Below the pieces are notes generated by a model. It was not told the DNA's origin and did no database searches. It worked only from the letters and a program-made list of their open reading frames with translations. A stretch of DNA of 53,453 nucleotides, from positions 1 through 53,453 of the forward strand of contig NZ_JAIXIG010000029.1 of assembly GCF_020297365.1 (NCBI RefSeq). Reading direction: 5' to 3'. How positions within the stretch are numbered: the first letter of the stretch is position 1; each line of letters begins with the position of its first letter. Origin of the DNA: Curtobacterium oceanosedimentum. GTDB taxonomy: Bacteria; Actinomycetota; Actinomycetes; Actinomycetales; Microbacteriaceae. Positions 33,436 through 41,752 of the stretch are shown here, one piece after another. The translations under genes and the position numbers were made by a program.

Positions 33436-35202
33436 ATGCCGCCAGCCCCTGACACCGAGACGCTGGCGTGGGCCTCGGCGGCCGTCCGGCGCTTCGCCGC
33501 CGCGACGAACCTGCTCGTCGCCGCCCGGCGGTTCCGCATCGTCGGTGGCGATCCACGTGACGCCGCGGCGCTCCGGCACCTGCTGACCGCGCTCGGTGCG
33601 CACGAGGCCGAGCCTCCCGGCCGCGCCGACCGCCCCGACCTCGTCGACCAGCTCTGGTGCCTCGGCACGCCGGAGGAGTCGACCCCCGCGGTCGAGGAGG
33701 CCGCCGACCGCCCCCGCGGCGCGACCCTGATCGTCGTCGACGCCGGCCGCCACCTGCCCGCCGTCGACGAGGACGCCTTCGGCCCCGTCGCACCCGCCCG
33801 CCCCGGGGTCCTCGCCGTCCCGGTGCTGTCCGACGACGTCTTCCTCGTCTCCACCGGCCGCGACCCCGAGGACGACCCCGCCGCCGAGGCCCGCCTGCGC
33901 TGGGCCCGCCGCTCGATGCCCGTGGCCCGCTCGGTCGCCGCCGAACTGCGCGACGGCGGACTCCTGCGCGGCACGCGCGTCGGCGTCGCGATGTTCCTCG
34001 AGCCGAAGACCGCCGTGCTGAGCCTGCTGCTCCGCGACGCCGGGGCCGAGGTCGTCGTCTACGCCCACGCCGACGAGACCGACGACGCCGTCGCCGACGC
34101 ACTGCGGTCCGCGGGTCTGACGGTGTTCGCGAGCAGCACCGCGACGCTCCCCGAGCAGCAGCGGCTCGCCCTCGCGATGCTCGACACCCGGCCGCACATC
34201 CTGCTCGACGACGGGTCGCACGTCATCCGGCTCGCTCACCAGGAACGCCCGGACCTGCTACCGACGATGCTCGGTGCGGCCGAGGAGACCACGAGCGGCC
34301 TCCGCCCGCTGCGCACCATGGCGGCGCGTGGTGACCTCGGCATCCCGGTGGTCGCGGTGAACGACGCCCGCACCAAGACGTTCTTCGACAACCGGTACGG
34401 CACCGGGCAGTCGACGGTGTTCGCGGTGCTCGACCTGGTGGATGGGCTCACGTCCGGTGCACACCGGGTCGTCCCGGGAGGCTCGGCGGTGGTCGCCGGG
34501 TTCGGGCACGTCGGCGAGGGGGTCGCCCTGGTGCTCACCGCCCTCGGCTTCCGGGTGACCGTCGCCGACGTGGACCCCGTCCGCGCCCTGCAGGCGCGGT
34601 TCGCCGGGTACGCCGTGGCCCCGCTCGTCGAGGCGGTCCGAGACGCCGACCTCGTGATGAGCGCCACCGGGGTGCCGGACACCATCGACGTCGCGGTGCT
34701 CCGTGCCTGTGCGGACGGTGCCGTGGTCGCCGTCGCCGGCGGGGTCGACCAGGAGGTCGCCGTCGACGACGCCCTCGCTGCCGGGGCCGAACGCCGGCCC
34801 GTGGGGCCGAAGGCCGAGCGCTTCGTGTTCCCGGAGGCCGACGGCGGGCCGATCGTGCTCGACGGTGGCGGCTGCATCAACATCACCGCGGCCGAGGGCA
34901 ACCCGGTCGAGATCATGGACCTGTCGTTCGCCGTGCAGCTCGGGGCCGTCCGGATGCTGCTCGAGCACGGCGACGAACTGGACCGTGCCGTCGTGCCGAT
35001 CGACCCCGCGGTGGACGAGGTGACCGCCCGCGCGGCGCTCGCCGCCTTCGGGAGCCCAGCCGTTCCTCTCCCCACCGGCACGGCCGGGCTGCCGCTGGCG
35101 CGTCAGCCCGGAACCGGCGGCGTGGGCCCAGTCCGCCTTCCTGAGCAGCCTGCGGACCGCGAGCCGGACGTCCGGACGCACCGGTTCGGGGACCCGGCGT
35201 GA
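33436..35202 (+). CDS. Divergent S-adenosylhomocysteine-hydrolase-like protein
   Basis: A 588-residue protein. Residues about 153-540 follow the SAHH fold: WARRSMPV, LLDDG (257-260), EETTSG (283-288), Lys314/Asp318/Asn319 in TKTFFDNRYGTGQS, and NAD motif GFGHVGEG (355-362). By my alignment several substrate-site residues of human SAHH differ: His55 is Phe187, Cys195 is Thr323, His301 is Gly436 and His353 is Asn489. The YGTGQS string recalls the short archaeal/Thermotoga type. Residues 1-150 are an extra region I do not recognise, and about 45 residues follow the normal end. It probably acts on a relative of SAH; ordinary SAHH activity is doubtful. It overlaps the next gene by GTGA. Confidence 0.8.
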   Translation: MPPAPDTETLAWASAAVRRFAAATNLLVAARRFRIVGGDPRDAAALRHLLTALGAHEAEPPGRADRPDLVDQLWCLGTPEESTPAVEEAADRPRGATLIVVDAGRHLPAVDEDAFGPVAPARPGVLAVPVLSDDVFLVSTGRDPEDDPAAEARLRWARRSMPVARSVAAELRDGGLLRGTRVGVAMFLEPKTAVLSLLLRDAGAEVVVYAHADETDDAVADALRSAGLTVFASSTATLPEQQRLALAMLDTRPHILLDDGSHVIRLAHQERPDLLPTMLGAAEETTSGLRPLRTMAARGDLGIPVVAVNDARTKTFFDNRYGTGQSTVFAVLDLVDGLTSGAHRVVPGGSAVVAGFGHVGEGVALVLTALGFRVTVADVDPVRALQARFAGYAVAPLVEAVRDADLVMSATGVPDTIDVAVLRACADGAVVAVAGGVDQEVAVDDALAAGAERRPVGPKAERFVFPEADGGPIVLDGGGCINITAAEGNPVEIMDLSFAVQLGAVRMLLEHGDELDRAVVPIDPAVDEVTARAALAAFGSPAVPLPTGTAGLPLARQPGTGGVGPVRLPEQPADREPDVRTHRFGDPA

Positions 35203-36584
35203 GCGCCGGGTCGCGCCCGGTCGTCGTGCACTCGGCGCGCGTCGTCGTGCCGATGACCGCACCCCCGATCGCCGACGGCGCGGTCGCCGTGCAGGACGGC
35301 CGCATCCTGCACGTGGGCGACCGCTCGTGGGTCGTCGACCAGCTGACCGCGTCGGGTGCACCGTTCACGGAGCGGCAGTGGCGCGGGGCGCTCCTGCCCG
35401 GGCTCGTGAACGCCCACTCGCACCTGCAGTACACCGGCATGTCCGGGGTCGGCCAGCGCCAGTACGACGGCTTCGAGGACTGGGCCGCCGCGTTCAACGT
35501 CGACTACGCCGAACCGCACGACTGGCGTGCCGAGGCCGCCGACGGCGCCCGCGCCTCGATCCTGGCCGGCGTGACGAGCATCGCCGACATCGTCACCGAC
35601 ATCGAGGCCTCGACCGCCCTGCAGGACGCCGGCCTGGGCGGCATCGCCTACTGGGAGGTGATGGACTGGGAGAACGACGCCTGGCAGACGCACGGTCGCG
35701 ACCAGGTGCTCGACCAACTCGCCCGGATCCCGACCACGCCCGGTGCCGGCCTCTCGCCGCACGCGCCCTACTCGCTCGACGTCGCCCCGCTGCTCGAGCT
35801 GCCCGACATCGTCCGCCAACGCGGGCTCCGGCTGCACCTGCACCTGGGCGAGGCCGCGTTCGAGGGGGAACGCATCGCACTCGCTCCGGTGCCGGGCCTC
35901 GACGGCGTCGACGGGGTCGGACACACCAGCGACTGGCACCTGGCGAACGTGCCGTCGTTCCGGGCCATGCGAGCGCTCGGCTTCGGCGCCAGCGCGACCG
36001 CGTTCGTCGACCGCCTCGGCGTGCTCGGGCCGGACTGCCACATCGCGCACGGCGTCTACATGACCGCCGCCGACCGGGCGCTCCTGCGTGCCCGCGGCAC
36101 CGCGGTGGCGCTCTGCCCCCGGTCGAACGCCGTCATCGGGCTCGACCCGCCGCCGGTCGCCGACTACCTGCGCGAGGGCAGCCCCATCGCGATCGGCACC
36201 GACTCGCTGTCGTCGTCGCCGTCCCTCGACCTGATGGCCGACGTCACCGCGCTGCACCGCATCGCGCGCGCCCAGGGCTACGGGCACCGCGACCTGCACG
36301 AGCGACTGCTCGCCGCGGCGACCCTCGGTGGTGCCCACGCGATGGGGCTCGCCGTCGGACCGGACCGCATCGGGCACCTCGCCGTGGGGGCCCGCGCGGA
36401 CCTGGCCGTCTTCGACGTCGACGCCCGCACCGTGCCCGACGCGCTCGCCGAACTCGTCGAGGACGGCGCCGGTCGTGCGTCGGCGACCGTCATCCGCGGG
36501 ATCGTCCGCGCCGTCGACGGAGCGCTGACCGGCGTGCCCACGTCATCGCCCGACCGCCCCCTCATCCCTGTGGAGGAATCATGA
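35199..36584 (+). CDS. Deaminase-type amidohydrolase (chlorohydrolase/MtaD-like)
   Basis: A 461-residue metal hydrolase. Metal ligands: His73/His75 in NAHSHLQYTG, His in HLHLGEA, His in IAHGVYM, and Asp in IGTDSLSSSPSLD; SPHAPYSLD lies between. The family includes S-adenosylhomocysteine/methylthioadenosine deaminases and guanine or atrazine-type hydrolases. Next to a SAHH-like protein, a role on an adenosyl or purine-bearing compound is a fair guess but unproven. GTG at 35199 overlaps the upstream TGA; its own stop overlaps the cupin start by ATGA. Confidence 0.85.
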   Translation: MSAGSRPVVVHSARVVVPMTAPPIADGAVAVQDGRILHVGDRSWVVDQLTASGAPFTERQWRGALLPGLVNAHSHLQYTGMSGVGQRQYDGFEDWAAAFNVDYAEPHDWRAEAADGARASILAGVTSIADIVTDIEASTALQDAGLGGIAYWEVMDWENDAWQTHGRDQVLDQLARIPTTPGAGLSPHAPYSLDVAPLLELPDIVRQRGLRLHLHLGEAAFEGERIALAPVPGLDGVDGVGHTSDWHLANVPSFRAMRALGFGASATAFVDRLGVLGPDCHIAHGVYMTAADRALLRARGTAVALCPRSNAVIGLDPPPVADYLREGSPIAIGTDSLSSSPSLDLMADVTALHRIARAQGYGHRDLHERLLAAATLGGAHAMGLAVGPDRIGHLAVGARADLAVFDVDARTVPDALAELVEDGAGRASATVIRGIVRAVDGALTGVPTSSPDRPLIPVEES

Positions 36585-37099
36585 CCGAGACCGCACCCCG
36601 CCCCGGCATGGCCGCCCGTCGCACCGTCGACGGCGAGCTGATCGAGTGGCTCGACGTGCCGAAGCGGGCGATCGCCCTCGGCATGGAGCCGCACCCCGAA
36701 GGCGGTTGGTACGTCCGCACCTGGACGTCGCCCGCCACGGTGACGACGCCCGCCGGGGACCGGCCCGCCGCCACCCTCATCCACTTCTTGCTGCCCCCGG
36801 GCGAGGCCTCGGCCTGGCACCGGGTCACGAGCGACGAGATCTGGATGTGGCACGGGCCGGACAGCGTCGAGCTGCAGCTCGGTGGCGACGGCGAGCAGCC
36901 CGAGCCCGGTGCGACGATCACGCTGGGCCCCGACGCCGGACGCGACCGGGTGAACGACGCGCAGGCGTTCGTGCGCGGTGGGGTGTGGCAGCGGACGATC
37001 CCGGGCGACGGCGAGGTGCTGCTGAGCTGCCTGGTGTCGCCGGGCTTCTCGTTCGACGACTTCACGATGGCCGACGCGGACGCCGACGGCACCGCGTAG
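36581..37099 (+). CDS. Cupin (DUF985-like) protein
   Basis: A 172-residue single-domain cupin. Family blocks: EPHPEGGWYVRTW, TLIHFLLPPGEASAWHRV, WMWHGPDSVELQL, and the closing VSPGFSFDDFTMAD. The metal-binding histidines of classic cupins are only partly present, as in the RmlC-like DUF985 group. It follows the amidohydrolase with an ATGA overlap and GGAGG eight bases upstream, so it is translated with the two enzymes. The substrate is unknown. Confidence 0.88.
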   Translation: MTETAPRPGMAARRTVDGELIEWLDVPKRAIALGMEPHPEGGWYVRTWTSPATVTTPAGDRPAATLIHFLLPPGEASAWHRVTSDEIWMWHGPDSVELQLGGDGEQPEPGATITLGPDAGRDRVNDAQAFVRGGVWQRTIPGDGEVLLSCLVSPGFSFDDFTMADADADGTA

Positions 37100-37180
37100 C
37101 CCGCTGTCCCCGTTTCGCGCTGGTATCCCACCGCGAAGTACACTGCGACCTGCCCCCACCCCTCGCACGAAGGCACGACC

Positions 37181-38005
37181 GTGACCCGTTCCCTCCGCTT
37201 CACCCTCGCCGTCGCCTCCGCCGCGGTGGCCGCCCTGGCCCTGTCGGCGTGCTCCGCCGGCGGCAGCAGCAGCAACGCCGACGGCACCGTCACCGACGGC
37301 AAGCTCACGATCGCCACCGGGGACCCGGCGTACTCGCCGTGGATCGAGGACAACGACCCGGAGTCGGGCAAGGGCTTCGAGTCCGCGGTCGCCTACGCCG
37401 TCGCGAAGGAGATGGGCTACAGCCGGTCCGACGTGGTGTGGAAGCGCAGCACCTTCGACAGCGCCATCGCCCCCGGCCCGAAGGACTGGGACCTCAACGT
37501 CCAGCAGTTCTCGATCGACGCGAAGCGCAAGAAGGCCGTCGACATGTCGACCGCGTACTACACGACGACCCAGGCGGTCGTGACGACGTCCGGGTCGAAG
37601 GCCGCCGACGACACCACGATCGCCGCGCTGAAGCAGGACGCCATCGGCGTCGCGACCGGTTCGACGAGCATCGCGAGCGTCAAGGACGTCCTCGGCGTCA
37701 CGCCGCAGGTGTTCAACTCCAACGACGACGCCGTGCTCGCACTCACGTCCGGGCAGATCGACGCGATCGTCACCGACCTGCCGACGGCCTTCTACATGGC
37801 CTCGGCCCAGGTCGACGACGGCACCGTGTCGGCGCAGTTCCCCCAGGACGGCGAGGGCGACCAGTTCGGCTTCGTCCTGCCGAAGGACTCCGAGCTGACG
37901 AGCAAGGTCGACACGGCCATCGCCTCGCTGCAGGACGCCGGCACCCTCGAGGACCTGCAGACCAAGTGGCTCTCCGCGGAGACCGACACCCCGATCCTGA
38001 AGTAG
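37181..38005 (+). CDS. Polar amino-acid ABC substrate-binding lipoprotein
   Basis: A 274-residue family-3 binding protein. The signal peptide ends in lipobox ALSACS (Cys at about 24). Typical blocks are KGFESAVAYAVAKEMGY, VDMSTAYYTTTQAVV and AIVTDLPTAFYMA. It uses a GTG start at 37181, 81 bases after the cupin gene, and leads a complete binding protein-permease-ATPase set. Its neighbours hint at a ligand linked to a homocysteine or adenosyl compound, but the sequence cannot tell. Confidence 0.92.
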   Translation: MTRSLRFTLAVASAAVAALALSACSAGGSSSNADGTVTDGKLTIATGDPAYSPWIEDNDPESGKGFESAVAYAVAKEMGYSRSDVVWKRSTFDSAIAPGPKDWDLNVQQFSIDAKRKKAVDMSTAYYTTTQAVVTTSGSKAADDTTIAALKQDAIGVATGSTSIASVKDVLGVTPQVFNSNDDAVLALTSGQIDAIVTDLPTAFYMASAQVDDGTVSAQFPQDGEGDQFGFVLPKDSELTSKVDTAIASLQDAGTLEDLQTKWLSAETDTPILK

Positions 38006-38009
38006 TCAC

Positions 38010-38888
38010 ATGACCGTGCCAGCAGGCGCCGGCACACCGGTGGCCGCTCCCGCGCCGAGCCAGGTCGAGCTCGAGCGTCGGCTCTACCGTCGGCAGCGCG
38101 GGCGGCGGTCCGTCGTCGTGTCGGTCGCGTCGACGCTCGTCGTGCTCGCGGTCGTGTACTTCGGCGTCGTGAACACCCCCGGCTGGGCCGCGGTCCAGCA
38201 GTCGTTCTTCGACCCGCAGACCGCGATCGACACGTTCCCGGACATCCTGCTGGGGCTGTGGCTGAACGTGCGGATCCTGTTCTTCAGCGCCATCGGGGTC
38301 GCCGTGTTCGGCACGCTGCTCGCGGTGGTGCGCGGTCTGCGCAACCCGGTGTTCTTCCCGCTGCGGATGCTCGCGACCGGCTACACGGACCTGTTCCGGG
38401 GACTGCCCCTGATCATCGTGCTGTACCTGGTCGGCTACGGCATCCCGGGCCTCGGGGTCTTCCCGCGCCTGCCCGCCGAGGTCTGGGGCACGATCGCGAT
38501 CACCCTGACCTACTCGTCGTACATCGCCGAGGTGCTCCGCGCCGGCATGGAGGCCGTGCACCCCTCGCAGCGTCTGGCCGCCCGGTCGCTCGGGCTCTCG
38601 CACGCCAAGACCCTGCGGCTCGTCGTGCTGCCGCAGGCGATCCGCAAGGTCACGCCCGCCCTGATGAACGACTTCGTGTCGATGCAGAAGGACGTCGGTT
38701 TGGTGTCGATCCTCGGTGCCGTCGACGCGGTCCGGTCCGCCCAGATCGCGCAGGCGGAGACCTACAACTTCACCCCGTACTTCGTCGCGGGGCTGCTGTT
38801 CGTGCTCATCAGCCTGCCGCTGATCCGCGTGACGGACGCGATCGCGCGTCGTCAGCAGCGGCGTGAGCAGATCGGAGGGACCGTGTGA
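38010..38888 (+). CDS. Polar amino-acid ABC permease
   Basis: A 292-residue His/Glu/Gln-type permease. A charged N-terminus is followed by about five to six helices; GYTDLFRGLPLIIVLYLVG and the EAA-like HPSQRLAARSLGLSHAKTL loop are diagnostic. It starts four bases after the binding-protein stop and overlaps the ATPase gene by GTGA. Only one permease is present, so it should form a homodimer. Confidence 0.93.
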   Translation: MTVPAGAGTPVAAPAPSQVELERRLYRRQRGRRSVVVSVASTLVVLAVVYFGVVNTPGWAAVQQSFFDPQTAIDTFPDILLGLWLNVRILFFSAIGVAVFGTLLAVVRGLRNPVFFPLRMLATGYTDLFRGLPLIIVLYLVGYGIPGLGVFPRLPAEVWGTIAITLTYSSYIAEVLRAGMEAVHPSQRLAARSLGLSHAKTLRLVVLPQAIRKVTPALMNDFVSMQKDVGLVSILGAVDAVRSAQIAQAETYNFTPYFVAGLLFVLISLPLIRVTDAIARRQQRREQIGGTV

Positions 38889-39700
38889 GCGAGCGATCCG
38901 AGGCGGGCGCGACCCGCGCCTCCCGTCCGGCCGACGGACTGGAGGGCCGTGGTGCGTCCGGTCCGGACGCTGCGGTCCTCGAACTGCGCGGCCTGCGCAA
39001 GGCCTTCGGCGAGCACGAGGTCCTGCGCGGGATCGACCTGACGGTCCACCGCCACGAGGTCATCTGCGTCATCGGGGCATCGGGATCGGGCAAGTCGACG
39101 CTGCTCAAGACGGTGAACCTGCTCGAGGGCATCGACGACGGCGAGATCCTGCTGCAGGGCACGGACATCGCCGACCCGCGCATCCCGGTCGACGCGGTAC
39201 GGGCACGCATCGGCGTGGTGTTCCAGCAGTTCAACCTGTTCCCGCACATGAGCGTGCTCGACAACGTCACGCTCGCCTCCCGCCAGGTGCACGGCATCGC
39301 ACGAACCCAGGCCGAGGACACCGCGCGCCGGCTGCTCGACCGGATCGGCCTCGCGTCGTTCGCCGGTGCCTACCCCGACCGGCTGTCCGGCGGCCAGCAG
39401 CAGCGTGTCGCCATCGTCCGGGCGATCGCGTCGGACCCGGAGCTCCTGCTGCTCGACGAGGTCACGAGCGCGCTCGACCCGCAGCTCGTGGGCGAGGTGC
39501 TCGACCTGGTCACCGAGCTGAAGCGGCAGGGGTCGACGATCCTGATGACCACGCACGAGATGCACTTCGCGCGGAACGTGGCCGACCGGATCGTGTTCCT
39601 GCACCGCGGCGAGGTCGTCGAGCAGGGCAGCCCCGCCGACGTCCTCGACACACCGCAGCACCCCGCGCTCGTCGAGTTCCTGTCCCGCGTGCACGCCTAG
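38885..39700 (+). CDS. Polar amino-acid ABC ATPase
   Basis: A 271-residue ATPase with Walker A GASGSGKST (about 66-74), Q-loop FQQFNLFPHMSV, signature LSGGQQQRVAIVRAI, Walker B LLLLDEVTSALDP and the H-switch in THEMHFA. Residues 1-30 are an unusual extension, SERSEAGATRASRPADG, encoded by a copy of the dispersed GGAGGCGCGG-related repeat (38897-38928). Its TAG stop overlaps the TAG of the convergent oxidoreductase gene within CTAG. Confidence 0.94.
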   Translation: MSERSEAGATRASRPADGLEGRGASGPDAAVLELRGLRKAFGEHEVLRGIDLTVHRHEVICVIGASGSGKSTLLKTVNLLEGIDDGEILLQGTDIADPRIPVDAVRARIGVVFQQFNLFPHMSVLDNVTLASRQVHGIARTQAEDTARRLLDRIGLASFAGAYPDRLSGGQQQRVAIVRAIASDPELLLLDEVTSALDPQLVGEVLDLVTELKRQGSTILMTTHEMHFARNVADRIVFLHRGEVVEQGSPADVLDTPQHPALVEFLSRVHA

Positions 39701-40662
39701 GGCGTCAGCAGCACCTTGCCGACGACCTCGCCGTCGCGGACCCGGCGGTGGGCCTCCTCGGCCTGGGCGAGCGGCAGCACGGCGTCGACCACCGGGCGCA
39801 CGCTGCCGTCGGCCACGAAGGGCCAGACGTGCTCGCGGACCGCGGCGACGATGGCGGCCTTCTCGTCCACCGGACGGGCGCGCAGCGTCGTGCCGCTGAT
39901 GGTGGCGCGCTTGCGCATGAGCGCACCGAAGTCGAGTTCCGCGGTGGAGCCGCTGCCGGCAGCGATCACGGCGATGTGGCCGTTCGGGGCGAGGGCCTGC
40001 AGGTTCCGCTCCAGGTAGGACGGACCGACGACGTCGAGGACGACGTCTGCCCCGACGCCGCCGGTGGCCGCGAGCACCCGTTCGACGAAGTCCTCGGTGC
40101 GGTGGTCGATCACCTCGTCGGCGCCGAGGTCGCGCGAGGCCCGGACCTTCCGCTCGCCGCCGCTCGTCGCGATGACGGTCGCGCCCAGGGCCTTCGCCCA
40201 CAGCACCGCGTGGGAGCCCATGCCGCCGGTGCCGCCGTGCACCAGCAGCGTCTGCCCGGGACGGAGCCCGGCGAGCATGCCGATGTTCGAGTAGACCGTG
40301 CAGGCCGCCTCGGGCAGTCCGGCCGCCTCGACCAGGTCGACGGCGTCGGGGACGGGCAGGACCTGGGTCGCGGGGGCCACGACGAGCGAGGCGTACCCGC
40401 CTCCGGACAGCAGGGCGCACACGCGGTCACCGACGGCGAACCCGGTGACGCCGTCGCCGAGCGCCGCGACCGTGCCGGACACCTCGAGCCCGAGGATCTC
40501 GGAGGCACCGGGCGGCGGCGGGTAGTTCCCCGCCCGCTGCTGCAGGTCCGCGTTGTTCACGCCGGCCGCGGCGACCTCGATGAGCACCTCGCCCGCGGCG
40601 GGCGTCGGGTCGGGCAGGTCGGTCACGGACATGGTGGAGTCGTCGAACGTGATGGCGCGCAT
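39697..40662 (-). CDS. NAD(P)H:quinone oxidoreductase-type MDR protein
   Basis: A 321-residue zinc-free medium-chain dehydrogenase/reductase. GroES-like domain (1-120) with PTPAAGEVLIEVAAAGVNNADL; Rossmann domain with VHGGTGGMGSHAVLWAKALGA (about 140-165). It resembles PIG3/QOR-like quinone reductases. TACCGT ends six bases before the ATG at 40662. It overlaps the convergent ABC ATPase stop by four bases. Confidence 0.9.
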   Translation of the reverse strand: MRAITFDDSTMSVTDLPDPTPAAGEVLIEVAAAGVNNADLQQRAGNYPPPPGASEILGLEVSGTVAALGDGVTGFAVGDRVCALLSGGGYASLVVAPATQVLPVPDAVDLVEAAGLPEAACTVYSNIGMLAGLRPGQTLLVHGGTGGMGSHAVLWAKALGATVIATSGGERKVRASRDLGADEVIDHRTEDFVERVLAATGGVGADVVLDVVGPSYLERNLQALAPNGHIAVIAAGSGSTAELDFGALMRKRATISGTTLRARPVDEKAAIVAAVREHVWPFVADGSVRPVVDAVLPLAQAEEAHRRVRDGEVVGKVLLTP

Positions 40663-40668
40663 CCCTCG

Positions 40669-40674
40669 ACGGTA
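40669..40674 (-). promoter_or_regulatory. -10 box TACCGT of the oxidoreductase gene
   Basis: It ends six bases before the ATG at 40662. Confidence 0.45.
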
Positions 40675-40774
40675 CGCCCGGCGGCCGGTCATCCGGTGAG
40701 CGACCCATGTACGCTCGGCGACGGATCTGCACCTCATCCGGGGGAGTGCGGACAGATCGAGGGGACCCTCCACC

Positions 40775-41182
40775 ATGCCCAAGAAGTTCATCGCGCTCGC
40801 CACCGCCGGGCTCGCACTCACGCTGCTCGCCGGGTGCTCGACCGGGCCGTCGAAGGCCGAGCAGTGCGAGCAGTTCGAGAAGACCGTCAAGACCGCCGCC
40901 GAGGGCGTGCAGTCCGAGGCGACCAAGCTGCAGTCCGACCCGGACGCCGCCGTCACCAAGCTCAAGGAGCTCGACGGCAAGATCTCGGACGGCGTCGACG
41001 ACCTGTCCGACGAGGCCCTGCAGGACAAGGGCGAGGCGTTCGAGGAGGCCTACGGCGACCTCGTCGACGACATCGAGGACATCGCCGACGACCCGCAGTC
41101 GGCGGACGTCTCGGGTCTGACGAAGTCGAGCACCAAGGTGCAGGACGCCGGGAACGCGTTCCAGAAGGAGTGCAACTCCTGA
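40775..41182 (+). CDS. Lipoprotein of unknown function, paralogue 1
   Basis: A 135-residue lipoprotein with signal peptide and lipobox LLAGCS (Cys21). The mature part is an acidic helical bundle-like domain with two cysteines (CEQF near the start, KECNS at the end) that may form a disulfide. GAGGGGACC precedes the ATG. It overlaps the next gene by one base (TGATG), and both proteins share the layout lipobox-Cys-helical-Cys. Function unknown. Confidence 0.82.
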   Translation: MPKKFIALATAGLALTLLAGCSTGPSKAEQCEQFEKTVKTAAEGVQSEATKLQSDPDAAVTKLKELDGKISDGVDDLSDEALQDKGEAFEEAYGDLVDDIEDIADDPQSADVSGLTKSSTKVQDAGNAFQKECNS

Positions 41183-41652
41183 TGCGTCGCACCATCACCG
41201 CCGTCACGACCGCGCTCGTGGCCGTGACGCTGCTGGCCGGCTGCTCGGGCGGTGGCGCGTCCGGCGACGACACCGCCCGGTCGTCCAGCGCACCGTCGGC
41301 GACGAAGACCGCCGAGGCGGCCCCGGCCCAGACCAAGACCGAGGCCTGCACGTTCCTGGAGGACGAACTCGCGTCGTTCCTCAAGGAGCAGGGCTCGTCG
41401 TCGGCGCCCGCCGAGCCGGCCGCCCGCGCCGAGCTCATCGGCGAGTTCACCGACCGGCTCGACGCCGCGCTGCCGAAGGTCACGAACGAGCAGGTGCACG
41501 ACACGTTCGAGGACTTCACCGGTGCCGCGAAGGACTACGCCTCCGCCGTGCGCGCCAGCGGGTCGACCGACGACACCGCCGTGCAGGACGCACAGGCCGA
41601 CGTGGAGAAGACGCTCGACCGCGTCTCGACGGTCTGCCCCGCGAAGGGCTGA
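41182..41652 (+). CDS. Lipoprotein of unknown function, paralogue 2
   Basis: A 156-residue lipoprotein with lipobox LLAGCS (Cys22), then a Ser/Ala/Thr linker (about 23-50) and a helical domain bounded by Cys residues (EACTFLEDE and STVCPAKG). Its architecture copies the upstream lipoprotein with a longer linker, suggesting an ancient duplication. It is followed by a 17-bp hairpin. Confidence 0.82.
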   Translation: MRRTITAVTTALVAVTLLAGCSGGGASGDDTARSSSAPSATKTAEAAPAQTKTEACTFLEDELASFLKEQGSSSAPAEPAARAELIGEFTDRLDAALPKVTNEQVHDTFEDFTGAAKDYASAVRASGSTDDTAVQDAQADVEKTLDRVSTVCPAKG

Positions 41653-41674
41653 GCGACCCGCACCCGTCCGGGCA

Positions 41675-41724
41675 GGACGACGACGCCCCGCCGCTCCCAT
41701 CGGAGCTGCGGGGCGTCGTCGTCC
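41675..41724. terminator. Bidirectional terminator after the lipoproteins
   Basis: GGACGACGACGCCCCGC (41675-41691) pairs perfectly with GCGGGGCGTCGTCGTCC (41708-41724), between convergent genes. Confidence 0.88.
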
Positions 41725-41752
41725 CGGCCGGTCGGGCCGGTCGTCGGTCGGG

